50,214 nt of DNA from Planctomycetota bacterium. Its GTDB lineage: Bacteria; Planctomycetota; Planctomycetia; Isosphaerales; Isosphaeraceae. The translations under genes and the position numbers were made by a program. The notes below the pieces were generated by a model. That model did not search any database. It worked only from the letters and a program-made list of their open reading frames with translations, and was not told the origin of the DNA. Every line of letters starts with the position of its first letter. Positions within the stretch are counted from its first letter, which is position 1. This document shows positions 16,599 through 26,327 of the stretch, one piece after another. The stretch is from positions 1-50,214 of the forward strand of contig JAQGHR010000141.1 in assembly GCA_028291545.1 (NCBI GenBank). The letters are read 5' to 3'.

Positions 16599-17438
16599 AT
16601 GATCAAACTGGGCATCTGCAACGAGCTTTTCGAGGGCTGGGACTTCGGCCGGGTCTGCCGGACCGTCAAGGAGATCGGCTACGACGGCCTGGAGATCGCC
16701 CCGTTCACGCTCGCGCCCAGGATCACCGATCTGCCCGCGTGGCGACTCCGGGAATTGCGATCCATCGTCGAGGACAGCGGCCTGGAAACCATCGGCCTGC
16801 ACTGGCTGCTCGCCAAGACTGAGGGACTCTATCTGACCTCGCCCGATCCCGCGACCCGCCGCGCCACGGCCCATTACCTCGTCTCTCTGGCCGAGGCCAC
16901 GCAGGCGCTCGGCGGCTCCGTGATGGTGTTCGGCTCTCCCAAGCAGCGCGATTTGTTGCCCGGCGTGAACTATCACCAGGCGATGGACTGGGCCAACGAC
17001 GTCTTCTCGGCCGCGATGCCCGCGATCAGCGCCTGCGGGGTCGATCTCTGCCTGGAACCCCTCGCTCCCTCCGAGACCAACTTCCTCACCTCCATCGCCC
17101 AGGCGAACGACCTGATCCGCCGGATCGACCAGGAGCATTTCAAGCTCCATCTCGACGTCAAGGCCCAAAGCTCCGACCCCGGCGGGTCCGTGCCCGAGCT
17201 CTTCGCCAGATACGCCCCCGAGGCCGGCCACGTTCACGTCCAGGACCCCAACCTGCGCGGTCCCGGCATGGGCGAGGTCGATTTCGGCCCGATTCTGGGG
17301 TCCCTGGTCACCTCCGGCTACACCCGCTGGGTCTCCGTCGAGGTCTTCGATTACACCCCCGGCGCCGAGGAAACCGCCGTTCAAAGCCTGGACTGCCTTC
17401 GACGTGGGTTGGGGCGGTTCGGCGTCTCGTCCGCCTGA
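16599..17438 (+). CDS. sugar phosphate isomerase/epimerase-like TIM-barrel protein
   Basis: A 279-residue protein of the xylose isomerase-like TIM-barrel superfamily (AP endonuclease family 2). Recognisable elements: IKLGICNELFEGWDFGRVC at the start, EIGYDGLEIAPFTL (first metal-side strand), ETIGLHWLLAKTEGLYLTSP, GGSVMVFGSPKQR, CLEPLAPSETNFLTSIAQAN (Glu metal ligand) and LHLDVKAQSSDPGG, HVHVQDPN near the C-terminus. Such proteins bind a divalent metal and isomerise or epimerise keto-sugars or inositol derivatives; planctomycetes have many paralogues with unknown substrates. A good ribosome site (AAGGGG, nine bases upstream) supports this start. Confidence 0.85.
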   Translation: MIKLGICNELFEGWDFGRVCRTVKEIGYDGLEIAPFTLAPRITDLPAWRLRELRSIVEDSGLETIGLHWLLAKTEGLYLTSPDPATRRATAHYLVSLAEATQALGGSVMVFGSPKQRDLLPGVNYHQAMDWANDVFSAAMPAISACGVDLCLEPLAPSETNFLTSIAQANDLIRRIDQEHFKLHLDVKAQSSDPGGSVPELFARYAPEAGHVHVQDPNLRGPGMGEVDFGPILGSLVTSGYTRWVSVEVFDYTPGAEETAVQSLDCLRRGLGRFGVSSA

Positions 17439-17497
17439 TGCACGAGCCTCTTGTTGGGTAGGTCAGCCCGCCCAGGACGGGAGCCGTTCCGTCGCGT

Positions 17498-18292
17498 TTA
17501 CCAACGAAGCGACGACCACGCATATGGCGACTCGTGGCCGGCGATGGTCATCAACGCCTTCATTTCCTCGGGCGAGATCCATCGCGGTACGAAAGCAACC
17601 TGCCCGGCGCCCGAACACACGGCCGGGCCACTGGAGTGAGGACTGGAGTGCGGGCTGGAAATCCCGGGCGTCTTCGGATCGTTGGGACGCAAGCTCATCG
17701 TTCGGATGTTCAGGTCCACCGGCGCGGTCCAGGGGACGCTCAGGTTCTCGACCTCGGCGAGCATGATCGTCTCGTCTAGCCCATCCGCGACATCGGCGAA
17801 CTTGGCGGATGTCGCTCCGGGAAACATGGTCCCCGGGCCGGTGATTGCCACGCATTTCGTTCGACCTGACTTGATATCCCAACTGCGATTCGGGCAGCCG
17901 AGTACGCCCGGCATTTCGCCCAGCAGTTTGATGTTCGTCGGACTATCCCAGGGCTCGGACAGATTGAAGGATCGATAGAGCGAATCCTGCCCCATGAAGG
18001 GAAGAATGAGCACCCGCCAACTCAGCGTCGGTCTTCCCTTTGAATCGGTCAAATACGCGGGAGGGAGTGACCCATAGGTGGCTTCATAGTTCTGGAGAGC
18101 CAGCGCAATCTGCTTGAAGTCGCCATAGCACTGCATCCACCTAGCTGTCTGGGACGGCTTCCAGAGCCACGCCAGGAGCGCAAGGACGATGGAACAATAA
18201 AAAATCCTCCGCATCCACGTGCCGGAGTACGATCGCCTTCGCCTGGGTGGCGAGGGAGGTTCCCCCGGAATCGCGTCGGCGTGGACATCCAT
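17498..18292 (-). CDS. DUF1559-type prepilin-like protein
   Basis: A 264-residue protein. A basic Pro/Arg-rich N-terminus is followed by one membrane segment (residues 28-44, RIFYCSIVLALLAWLW) and then the DUF1559 hallmark FKQIALALQNYEATYGSLPP (residues 59-78), WRVLILPFMGQDSLYRSFNL and the C-terminal part around WISPEEMKALMTIAGHE. In typical planctomycete DUF1559 proteins a cleavable type IV prepilin motif precedes the helix and an H-x9-DG motif ends the protein. Here the prepilin site is absent (no G-FTLxE) and the DG is replaced by GAGQVAF, so this is a divergent member. It is probably anchored in the inner membrane with the domain outside. It converges with the sugar isomerase-like gene. 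Confidence 0.78.
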   Translation of the reverse strand: MDVHADAIPGEPPSPPRRRRSYSGTWMRRIFYCSIVLALLAWLWKPSQTARWMQCYGDFKQIALALQNYEATYGSLPPAYLTDSKGRPTLSWRVLILPFMGQDSLYRSFNLSEPWDSPTNIKLLGEMPGVLGCPNRSWDIKSGRTKCVAITGPGTMFPGATSAKFADVADGLDETIMLAEVENLSVPWTAPVDLNIRTMSLRPNDPKTPGISSPHSSPHSSGPAVCSGAGQVAFVPRWISPEEMKALMTIAGHESPYAWSSLRW

Positions 18293-18572
18293 GGGGAAAC
18301 ACCGGCCTCCTCGCGAGTCACTTCGATGGCAGCTTCATCGTTGTCCGGAGCGACCGGTAATGCAAGGCGTCCAAGCTTGGACAGACGGGAATGGGCGTGG
18401 AGTGGTGCTGGAGGCTCAGTCCTCGGTCAGCGCATCCATTTTACTTATCGGGTCATGCCAGCCCGATGGCCCCTTGCGATTCGGCCTCAATCGCGAGAAG
18501 CTGTCCATTCCCCACCCGACCACGCAAACCACCCCTACGCCGGGGCCGAACGCCACCCAGGAGCCTACCGCG

Positions 18573-19685
18573 ATGCGCCTTCCGAGATTCCCAACCCTAT
18601 CGGCCGCCCTCTGCGTCGCGGCGATGTCGTCGTGGACTCCGCTCGCGTCGGCCCACGATGGTCCCGACGGTCACCACCATCAAAACGCCACCGCCAGGGC
18701 CGCCAGGGAGATGGCGCAGGCGGCGACAAACCTCTGGACGTCCCTCACGCCCGAGCAGCAGAAAAAGGCGGGGTTCGCGTTCAAGAACGATCAGCGGTAT
18801 GACTGGCACTTCATCCCCAAGGTTCGCCAGGGCCTCTCGTGGAAGAACATGGACGGGGCGCAGAAGGCGCTCGCGACCGGCCTGCTGTCCACGGGGATGA
18901 GCCAGCGAGGGTTCCTCAAGGCGCAGACGATCATGAGCCTCGAAGAGATCCTCCGCGAGATGGAGAAGGGCAAGGTCGGCACCCCGGTCCGCGATCCCGA
19001 GCAGTATTTCTATAGCATCTTCGGCGACCCCTCCGACTCCAAGTCCCCCTGGGGCTGGCGGGTTGAGGGGCATCATCTCTCGCTCAACTTCACCGTCGTG
19101 GGCGAGAAGGGCATCGCCGGCGGCCCCATCTTCATGGGCACGAATCCCGCCGAGGTCCGCCAGGGTCCCCGCAAGGGGCTCCGCGTCCTGGGCGACGAGG
19201 AAGAACTGGCCCGTAAGCTCGTGAAGTCCTTGAGCGACGACCAGAAGAAGAAGGCCCTGGTCGCCTCCGAGGCCCCCAAGGACATCATTTCCTTCGTCGT
19301 TCGCAAGGCCAATCCCCTTGAGCCCGCCGGCCTCCTCGCGGCCGACATGAATGCCGAGCAGAAGGCCCTGCTCACCCACCTGATCGCCTCTTACTCCGAG
19401 CGTCTCCGCCCCGAGATTTCCGCCCAGGATCTCGCCAAGATCCTCAAGGCCGGCGGCGTTGATAAGGTCGGATTCGCCTGGGCCGGCGGCCTGGACCGTG
19501 GCCAGCCCCACTACTACCGCCTCCAGGGCCCCACGTTCCTCGTCGAATACGACAACACCCAGAACGAAGCCAACCACGTCCACTCCGTCTGGCGCGACTT
19601 CGACGGCGACTTCGGCGAGGACCTGCTCAAGGCCCATTACGCCAACGCCCCGAACGGGCACGGGCACGATGCGGAGAAGAAATAA
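18573..19685 (+). CDS. secreted DUF3500 domain protein
   Basis: A 370-residue exported protein. Residues 1-27 are a signal peptide (ending PLASAHDG). The mature part starts with a His-rich stretch (HDGPDGHHHQN), then LWTSLTPEQQKKAGFAFKND, WHFIPKVRQGLSWKNMDGAQ, YFYSIFGDPSDSKSPWGWRV, HHLSLNFTVVG and, near the end, HYYRLQGPTFLVEYDNTQNE and NHVHSVWRDFDGDFGEDLL, which together identify DUF3500. The family has no established function; the many conserved His, Asp and Trp residues would suit a metal- or sugar-binding extracellular enzyme (inference). AGGAG lies 11 bases upstream of the chosen ATG. The leader back to the divergent DUF1559 gene is 280 bp. Confidence 0.85.
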   Translation: MRLPRFPTLSAALCVAAMSSWTPLASAHDGPDGHHHQNATARAAREMAQAATNLWTSLTPEQQKKAGFAFKNDQRYDWHFIPKVRQGLSWKNMDGAQKALATGLLSTGMSQRGFLKAQTIMSLEEILREMEKGKVGTPVRDPEQYFYSIFGDPSDSKSPWGWRVEGHHLSLNFTVVGEKGIAGGPIFMGTNPAEVRQGPRKGLRVLGDEEELARKLVKSLSDDQKKKALVASEAPKDIISFVVRKANPLEPAGLLAADMNAEQKALLTHLIASYSERLRPEISAQDLAKILKAGGVDKVGFAWAGGLDRGQPHYYRLQGPTFLVEYDNTQNEANHVHSVWRDFDGDFGEDLLKAHYANAPNGHGHDAEKK

Positions 19686-19699
19686 CGCCGTGACAGAAC

Positions 19700-19739
19700 G
19701 GGAAGGGGCCTGCCGAAGGGTGAGCCCCGTCCCTTGTTT
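19700..19739 (+). terminator. rho-independent terminator after the DUF3500 gene
   Basis: GGGAAGGGGC (19700-19709) pairs with GCCCCGTCCC (19724-19733) with one mismatch; the loop is 14 nt and TTGTTT follows. It begins 14 bp after the stop codon. Confidence 0.6.
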
Positions 19740-19885
19740 CTGGGCGGCGATAGACAGGGGCTTGTGCCGAGAACTTCATCGAGTGGTCGGCACGAGATGC
19801 GATCGGGCCGCCCGTCGCTCGCCGTCCTGCCCGAATCGGAGAGAACTGCTTGACCGGCGCGGTCGCCGCGCTCGATACTCAGTTC

Positions 19886-19953
19886 ATCAGGTAGCCGGTG
19901 CTCGGTCGAGGGTAAGATCCTCAACGCGCGTGGTTCGACTCCGCGGCCTGGTA
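19886..19953 (+). other. tRNA-like cloverleaf (possible degenerate tRNA)
   Basis: CGTGG-TTCGACT-CCGCG at 19929-19945 is a perfect T-arm and contains an exact match to the tRNA consensus GGTTCGANTCC. The 7 nt after it (GCCTGGT) pair with ATCAGGT at 19886-19892 (five Watson-Crick and two G-U pairs), giving an acceptor-like stem. Between them lie a 4-bp arm with a 7-nt loop (19908-19922, loop GTAAGAT, AAG in the anticodon position) and a short 4-bp D-like arm with a 5-nt loop lacking the invariant GG. At about 68 nt it is shorter than a normal tRNA, with no encoded CCA. It could be a decayed tRNA, a tRNA mimic or chance. Confidence 0.3.
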
Positions 19954-20267
19954 TGCGAGACACGGTCGTTCAGCAGATCCTCACCGCGGGGATGACTTGC
20001 CGCTCTCGGCCTCCGGCGGCTTGGGAGATCCCCTCGGCGGGCGCCGATTGCTCTTCAGGGACTCCGCCCCGGTCTGGGGTCCACCCGGCGGCGGGCACCC
20101 TTCGCCGCGGCTTCGCCCGTGTCCGCGAATGGCCGGGCAAGGCTTTTCGGCACCGAATCTGTCCCGCTTTCGCAGTTGCCCGGTTGTCCCTGGTCCTGCC
20201 CGACAATCCCCGACAACCTCGTCGGTGACATTCGCGTAACCGGCCTGGATTGGAAGAAGGCGTTGCG
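19954..20267. other. intergenic region without recognised gene
   Basis: Together with 19740-19885 this stretch holds no open frame with family features. Several short open frames on both strands (for example 19970-20431 leftward) are Arg-rich and look like GC artefacts. I see no repeat or promoter here apart from the tRNA-like element just upstream. Confidence 0.4.
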
Positions 20268-20423
20268 ATGCCGCGATTCCGCTTCACCGTGCGGCGGATG
20301 ATGGTCGTCGTGGCGATCGTTGCCATGACGGCGGCAACGGTCAGGGCCAGCGTGATCGCCTTCCAGTTTCGCCACGCGCAGGCGCTGGGCGAAATGCGGC
20401 GCGCCCGTAGCCTACCACCGTGA
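20268..20423 (+). CDS. tiny membrane protein of the planctomycete 'MPRFRFTVRRMM' type
   Basis: A 51-residue protein: MPRFRFTVRRMMVVVAIVAM followed by a short polar part ending RRARSLPP. The N-terminus (basic F-R-F-T-V-R-R-M-M, then a hydrophobic helix) is a recurrent beginning of small planctomycete membrane proteins, which usually are 100-200 residues. Here the frame stops soon after the helix, so it may be a truncated member or a genuine micro-protein. GAAGG lies seven bases before the ATG. It sits 186 bp before the topoisomerase operon. Function unknown. Confidence 0.5.
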   Translation: MPRFRFTVRRMMVVVAIVAMTAATVRASVIAFQFRHAQALGEMRRARSLPP

Positions 20424-20609
20424 CGGCACAAGTCCCGTACAAAAACCCATAAAAGCCGTGCGAGATCGAAATGCCGTGCAAAGCCTCCGTTTGTCTATTA
20501 TTTTGTACACTATGCCCATTGCTTGCTCTTGCCCCTTCCGGGTAAAATGGCTACCTCATGCGGCGCAGCATCGAAATCGCGGCGCCGAGAAGAGGGGTGC
20601 GACGGAGCG

Positions 20610-23069
20610 ATGGCGAAACGGAAGGGTAGGCAGGATGGGGGGTTGAATCCGCGACCGAAGGTCGTGGTGGAGGACGTCTCGCTGGCGCAGGCGACCAGGG
20701 AGAGGTATCTCAATTATGCGCTCAGCGTCATCACATCGCGCGCGCTGCCGGATGTGAGAGATGGTCTGAAACCCGTGCAGAGACGGATCTTGTACGCGAT
20801 GTGGTCGGACCTGAAGGTCACGGCCGACGGAAGGTACATGAAGAGCGCGGCGGTCGTGGGCGAGGTGATGAAGAGCTATCACCCGCACGGCGATCAGTCG
20901 ATTTATGATGCGCTCGTCAGGATGGCCCAGCCGTTCAGCCTTCGCTATCCGCTCGTGGAAGGGTACGGTAATTTCGGCTCGCTCGACGGCGACCCGCCGG
21001 CCGCCATGCGCTATACGGAATGCCGGCTCACGCCGATCGCGCAGGAACTGTTGACGGAGCTTCGCGACCGGACAGTCCACCTGAGGCCGAATTACGCCTC
21101 GACGACCGAAGAGCCCGAAGTGCTGCCCGCGCAGTTCCCGAACCTGCTCGTCAACGGGGCGGCGGGTATCGCCGTGGGCATGGCCACGAATATCCCGCCG
21201 CATAACCTGGGCGAGGTGTGCCGGGCGCTGGATGTCTTGCTTAAGTCGCCGAACCGGGACGCGACGCTCGAAAAAATCGTCGAGGAGATCCTCGGGCCGG
21301 ATTTCCCGACCGGAGGCGTGATCCTGAACACGCCCGCGGAGATCAAGCAGATTTACGCGACGGGGCAGGGTTCCATCAAGCTTCGGGGGACGTACGAGCC
21401 GGACCCCGAGAAACCCAATCAGATCAATATCACGTCGATCCCGTACGGCATCGAGAAAGACGCGCTCGTCGAACGGATCGGGGCTTTGATCGGCGAGGGG
21501 AAGGTCCCGCAACTCACCAACGTCAAGGACTTGAGCACCGACGACGTGCGGATCGCGCTCGAACTGCGACCGGGGCAGAACGCCGACGCGGCGCTGGCGT
21601 ATCTCTTCAAGAACACGCCGTTGCAGACAAATTTCAACGTCAACATGACCTGTCTCCTGCCTTCCGCCGGGGCGGCGGTCGCCGTCCCCGATCGACTCGA
21701 CCTCAAGAGCATGCTGCTGCACTTCCTCGATTTCCGCCTGGAAATCGTGACGAAGCGATTGCAGCACGAACTTGAAGGACTGCTGCGACGCATCCACATC
21801 CTCGAAGGCTTCGCGATCGTCTTCAATAATCTGGACGAAGCCATCCGCATCATTCGGGACTCGAACGGCAAGCCGGACGCATCGCCGAAATTGATGATCC
21901 GGTTCGAGCTTTCGTACGAGCAGGCCGACGCCATCCTGGAGACCAAGCTCTACCGCCTGGGCAAGCTGGAGATCTCCGACATTCTCAAGGAGCTGGAGGC
22001 CAAGCGTGCCCGCGCGGCCGAGATTCAGGAGCTGCTGGACGACGAGCCGGCACGGTGGAAGATCGTCCGCAAGGAGCTGAAGGAGATCGGCCGCGCGTAC
22101 GGTGACCCACGTCGCACGAAGCTGCTGGAAGGGCCGTTGCCGACGACCGAGTTCCGCGAGGAAGATTACATCATCGACGAGGACGCGTGGGTCATCGTCA
22201 CTCGCGATGGCTGGATCAAGCGGCAGAAGTCGTTCGGCGATATTCCCTCGATCCGCGTCCGCGACGAGGATACGGTGGGCTGGGTCTATCGGGCGCGGGC
22301 GCGGCAGACGATCACGCTCTTCACCGATCGAGGCGTCGCCTACACCCTACGCGTGAACGATATTCCGCTCACCACGGGACATGGCGAGCCGGTCCAGAAG
22401 CAGTTTGCGTTCGACGACAACGAGCATCTGGTGGGCGTGGTGTGCCACGACCCGCGCTGTTTGCCGGATGTCTCGCACGCACCTCCGCCGGCGCAACCGT
22501 TGCAGGCGGTCCTGCTGGAGGATCTGGGCACCAACGGCGAAGCGAACGGCACCAACGGTCATGTCCCGTCGTCGTTGCCTCCTCCGCCCTACGCCCTGGC
22601 CCTGACGGCCGGTGGCAAGGTCCTTCGGTTCGCGCTCGCGCATCTGGCAATAGTCTCGACGAAGAAGGGCCGATCGGTGGTCCGGCTCGATCCGATGATC
22701 AAGGACGACCGCGTGGTGGGCGTTGAGGCCAGCGACGGAACCGAGAATGTCTGCCTTGCGACCCGGTCGGCCCGCGTGTTGATCTTCCCGGTGTCCGAGG
22801 CGAACGTCGTCTCGGGCGCCGCGCGTGGCGTCACGGCCGTGAGGCTGGATGCCAAGGATCTCGTGATCGGCTTCGCCCTGGCCGACCGCAAGCGCGAAGG
22901 CCTGACCGTCCGTACCAGCCGAGGTTCGACGCAGATCGTCCGCGCCACGAAGTATCCTGTGACCCAGCGCGGCGGCCGAGGCTACGCGATCCTCCAGCGC
23001 GGCTCGCTCGACGCGATCGTCCACGACGAAGCCAGCCCCGTTCCGCCGGTGGATCAGGTGGAGCAATAA
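20610..23069 (+). CDS. type II topoisomerase subunit A (topoisomerase IV ParC-like / GyrA-like)
   Basis: An 819-residue DNA-cleaving subunit. The breakage-reunion domain has YALSVITSRALPDVRDGLKP (36-55), KSYHPHGDQSIYDALVRMAQ (88-107) and AAMRYTECRL with catalytic Tyr135; a coiled-coil gate follows (to about 500), then a beta-pinwheel C-terminal domain. The first pinwheel blade (VIVTRDGWIKRQKSF...) lacks the GyrA box; a box-like QRGGRG occurs only in the last blade (786-791). This, and the ParE-like partner gene, favour a topoisomerase IV-type decatenase over a gyrase, though the names are hard to separate by eye. Residue 96, at the place of the quinolone-determining Ser83 of E. coli GyrA, is Gln. 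A 40-residue Asn/Gly/Pro-rich insert interrupts the C-terminal domain. Start 20610 follows CGGAG; an ATG at 20547 is also in frame. First gene of a three-gene operon. Confidence 0.9.
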   Translation: MAKRKGRQDGGLNPRPKVVVEDVSLAQATRERYLNYALSVITSRALPDVRDGLKPVQRRILYAMWSDLKVTADGRYMKSAAVVGEVMKSYHPHGDQSIYDALVRMAQPFSLRYPLVEGYGNFGSLDGDPPAAMRYTECRLTPIAQELLTELRDRTVHLRPNYASTTEEPEVLPAQFPNLLVNGAAGIAVGMATNIPPHNLGEVCRALDVLLKSPNRDATLEKIVEEILGPDFPTGGVILNTPAEIKQIYATGQGSIKLRGTYEPDPEKPNQINITSIPYGIEKDALVERIGALIGEGKVPQLTNVKDLSTDDVRIALELRPGQNADAALAYLFKNTPLQTNFNVNMTCLLPSAGAAVAVPDRLDLKSMLLHFLDFRLEIVTKRLQHELEGLLRRIHILEGFAIVFNNLDEAIRIIRDSNGKPDASPKLMIRFELSYEQADAILETKLYRLGKLEISDILKELEAKRARAAEIQELLDDEPARWKIVRKELKEIGRAYGDPRRTKLLEGPLPTTEFREEDYIIDEDAWVIVTRDGWIKRQKSFGDIPSIRVRDEDTVGWVYRARARQTITLFTDRGVAYTLRVNDIPLTTGHGEPVQKQFAFDDNEHLVGVVCHDPRCLPDVSHAPPPAQPLQAVLLEDLGTNGEANGTNGHVPSSLPPPPYALALTAGGKVLRFALAHLAIVSTKKGRSVVRLDPMIKDDRVVGVEASDGTENVCLATRSARVLIFPVSEANVVSGAARGVTAVRLDAKDLVIGFALADRKREGLTVRTSRGSTQIVRATKYPVTQRGGRGYAILQRGSLDAIVHDEASPVPPVDQVEQ

Positions 23070-23087
23070 GCTATCGGAGTTGCGAGC

Positions 23088-23954
23088 ATGTCCATCTCCT
23101 ATCCCTCAGACGTCACCGATTTCGACGACTTGCCCCCGCCCGATCAAGTCCGCGACGGCATCGACTACCCGGACTCCGACGGAGAGGAAATGGGCGAGAG
23201 CGACTGGCATCTGGTCGCGATGACGACCCTGTTTTCCATGCTCCGCGAGCGCTATCGGGCGCGAGACGTCTACGTGGCGGCGGACATGATGTTCTACTAC
23301 GAGGAGGGCAATCCCTCCGCGGTCCGCTCGCCCGATTGCATGGTTGTCTTTGGCGTGCCGAATCACGCGCGAGCCTCCTGGCTGGCCTGGGAGGAGAAGG
23401 CCCTGCCGGCCGTGGTCTTCGAGATTGCATCAGGACGAACGTTCCGCGACGATCTCCGCGCCAAGCGCGACCTTTACGAGCGGCTCGGCATCCCGGAATA
23501 CATCCTGTTCGATCCCGTCGGCCTCTACCTCCGTGACCGACGGCTGCGCGGGTTTCGATTGCGCGAGGGTTCCTACGCCGAGATCGAGCTGGACGATGAG
23601 GGAGGGCTGGTCAGCGAACAGCTCGGGCTGATGATCTATCCCGAAGGGGAAATCCTCCGCCTGGTCGACATGGAAACGCGACGGTACTTGCGGACCGGTG
23701 AGGAGTCGTCTCGACTTTACGAACGAGAACGCGAGCGATTTGCCCTGTTGAAACGCGCGGCCCGCGCGGCGAGACGCAGAGCCGTTCGAGCCTTCAAGGC
23801 CGAACAGCAGAAGGCCGACGCCGAGCGGCAGAAGGCCGACGCCGAGCGGCAGAAGGCCGATGCCGAACGGCAGCGAGGTGACGAACTCGCGGCCGAGGTC
23901 GAACGCCTGCGGGCGATGCTCGCGGCGAAGCCTGACGGTGGTAGGAATCCATAA
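23088..23954 (+). CDS. Uma2-family putative endonuclease with C-terminal coiled coil
   Basis: A 288-residue protein with a PD-(D/E)XK-like Uma2 (DUF820) domain at about residues 35-190. The candidate catalytic set is complete: Asp83 (SPDCMVV), Glu112 (VVFEIAS), then D-x3-K-x3-Y (Asp122, Lys126, Tyr130) and GIPEYILFDP. Uma2 proteins are very numerous in cyanobacteria and planctomycetes; nuclease activity is predicted from the fold and mostly untested. Residues 200-280 form a highly charged coiled coil with three exact copies of the heptad QKADAER. The gene lies between the two topoisomerase subunit genes, 18 bp after the first and 19 bp before the second, so it is surely cotranscribed with them. 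Whether it acts with the topoisomerase is unknown. Confidence 0.85.
   Translation: MSISYPSDVTDFDDLPPPDQVRDGIDYPDSDGEEMGESDWHLVAMTTLFSMLRERYRARDVYVAADMMFYYEEGNPSAVRSPDCMVVFGVPNHARASWLAWEEKALPAVVFEIASGRTFRDDLRAKRDLYERLGIPEYILFDPVGLYLRDRRLRGFRLREGSYAEIELDDEGGLVSEQLGLMIYPEGEILRLVDMETRRYLRTGEESSRLYERERERFALLKRAARAARRRAVRAFKAEQQKADAERQKADAERQKADAERQRGDELAAEVERLRAMLAAKPDGGRNP
23808..23870 (+). repeat. three tandem 21-bp units in the Uma2 gene
   Basis: Units at 23808-23828, 23829-23849 and 23850-23870; the first two are identical and the third has two silent differences. Each encodes Q-K-A-D-A-E-R, one heptad, so copy-number change would lengthen the coiled coil in steps of one heptad without a frameshift. 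Confidence 0.85.
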
Positions 23955-23973
23955 GAAGGACAGGACAAATCGC

Positions 23974-25890
<1,917 letters not shown>

Positions 25891-25931
25891 TCCGTGGCGC
25901 GTCCGGTCCGTCGGCTCGCCCTTCGATACTC

Positions 25932-26327
25932 TCAGGGACTCGGCGGTAGGGCGAAGAAGGCCGACGATTCGAGCAACGGCGGGTCTGGTTCGATCGGCAC
26001 CCAGGGAGTAGCGGCGGCCCGTCGATATTTCCGTTCCAGGGCCAGATGCTGATCCCGGCGAGGGCGATGGTCGTCCGGCGTCGGGAAATCTCGCAGCGGG
26101 TCCCCGGCATAGCCGCCCTTCTCCAGCTCGATGAGGAAGGCAGGATGGGCGTGTATCGCGCGCTGATACCAATCCGCCGCGTTGCGGTGGCGGGCCACTT
26201 CTCGGGAGTAGTAGCTGCGTCGGTCTCGGAGGCGAAGGCCCCGGCAGAGTCCCCCGAGAACGATGGCGACAATCGCGATCACGATCATCAGCCAACTGAC
26301 CCTGAGTCGTACGCGTGACAATCTCAT
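25932..26327 (-). CDS. small single-pass membrane protein
   Basis: A 131-residue protein with a basic N-terminus and one hydrophobic helix (residues 12-28, WLMIVIAIVAIVLGGLC), then a soluble part. The start RVRLRVSWLMIVIAIVAIVL is a pattern shared by many planctomycete hypothetical proteins. The segment SYYSREVARHRNAADWYQRA also resembles those proteins (a conserved 'Y...A.H...A..Y' helix). Its ATG overlaps the stop of the upstream DUF1559-like gene (ATGA, 26324-26327), so the two are translationally coupled. No function is known. Confidence 0.72.
   Translation of the reverse strand: MRLSRVRLRVSWLMIVIAIVAIVLGGLCRGLRLRDRRSYYSREVARHRNAADWYQRAIHAHPAFLIELEKGGYAGDPLRDFPTPDDHRPRRDQHLALERKYRRAAATPWVPIEPDPPLLESSAFFALPPSP

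Noticed and set aside
16524..17384. 286-codon leftward frame opposite the sugar isomerase-like gene
   Set aside because: Gly/Asp/Val-rich, no family motif; complement of a well-supported TIM-barrel gene.
18597..19667. 356-codon leftward frame opposite the DUF3500 gene
   Set aside because: No signal peptide or domain; the rightward gene has a signal peptide, family motifs, ribosome site and terminator.
19970..20431. 153-codon leftward frame between the DUF3500 gene and the topoisomerase operon
   Set aside because: Arg-rich with no domain; it is antisense to the better supported small gene at 20268.
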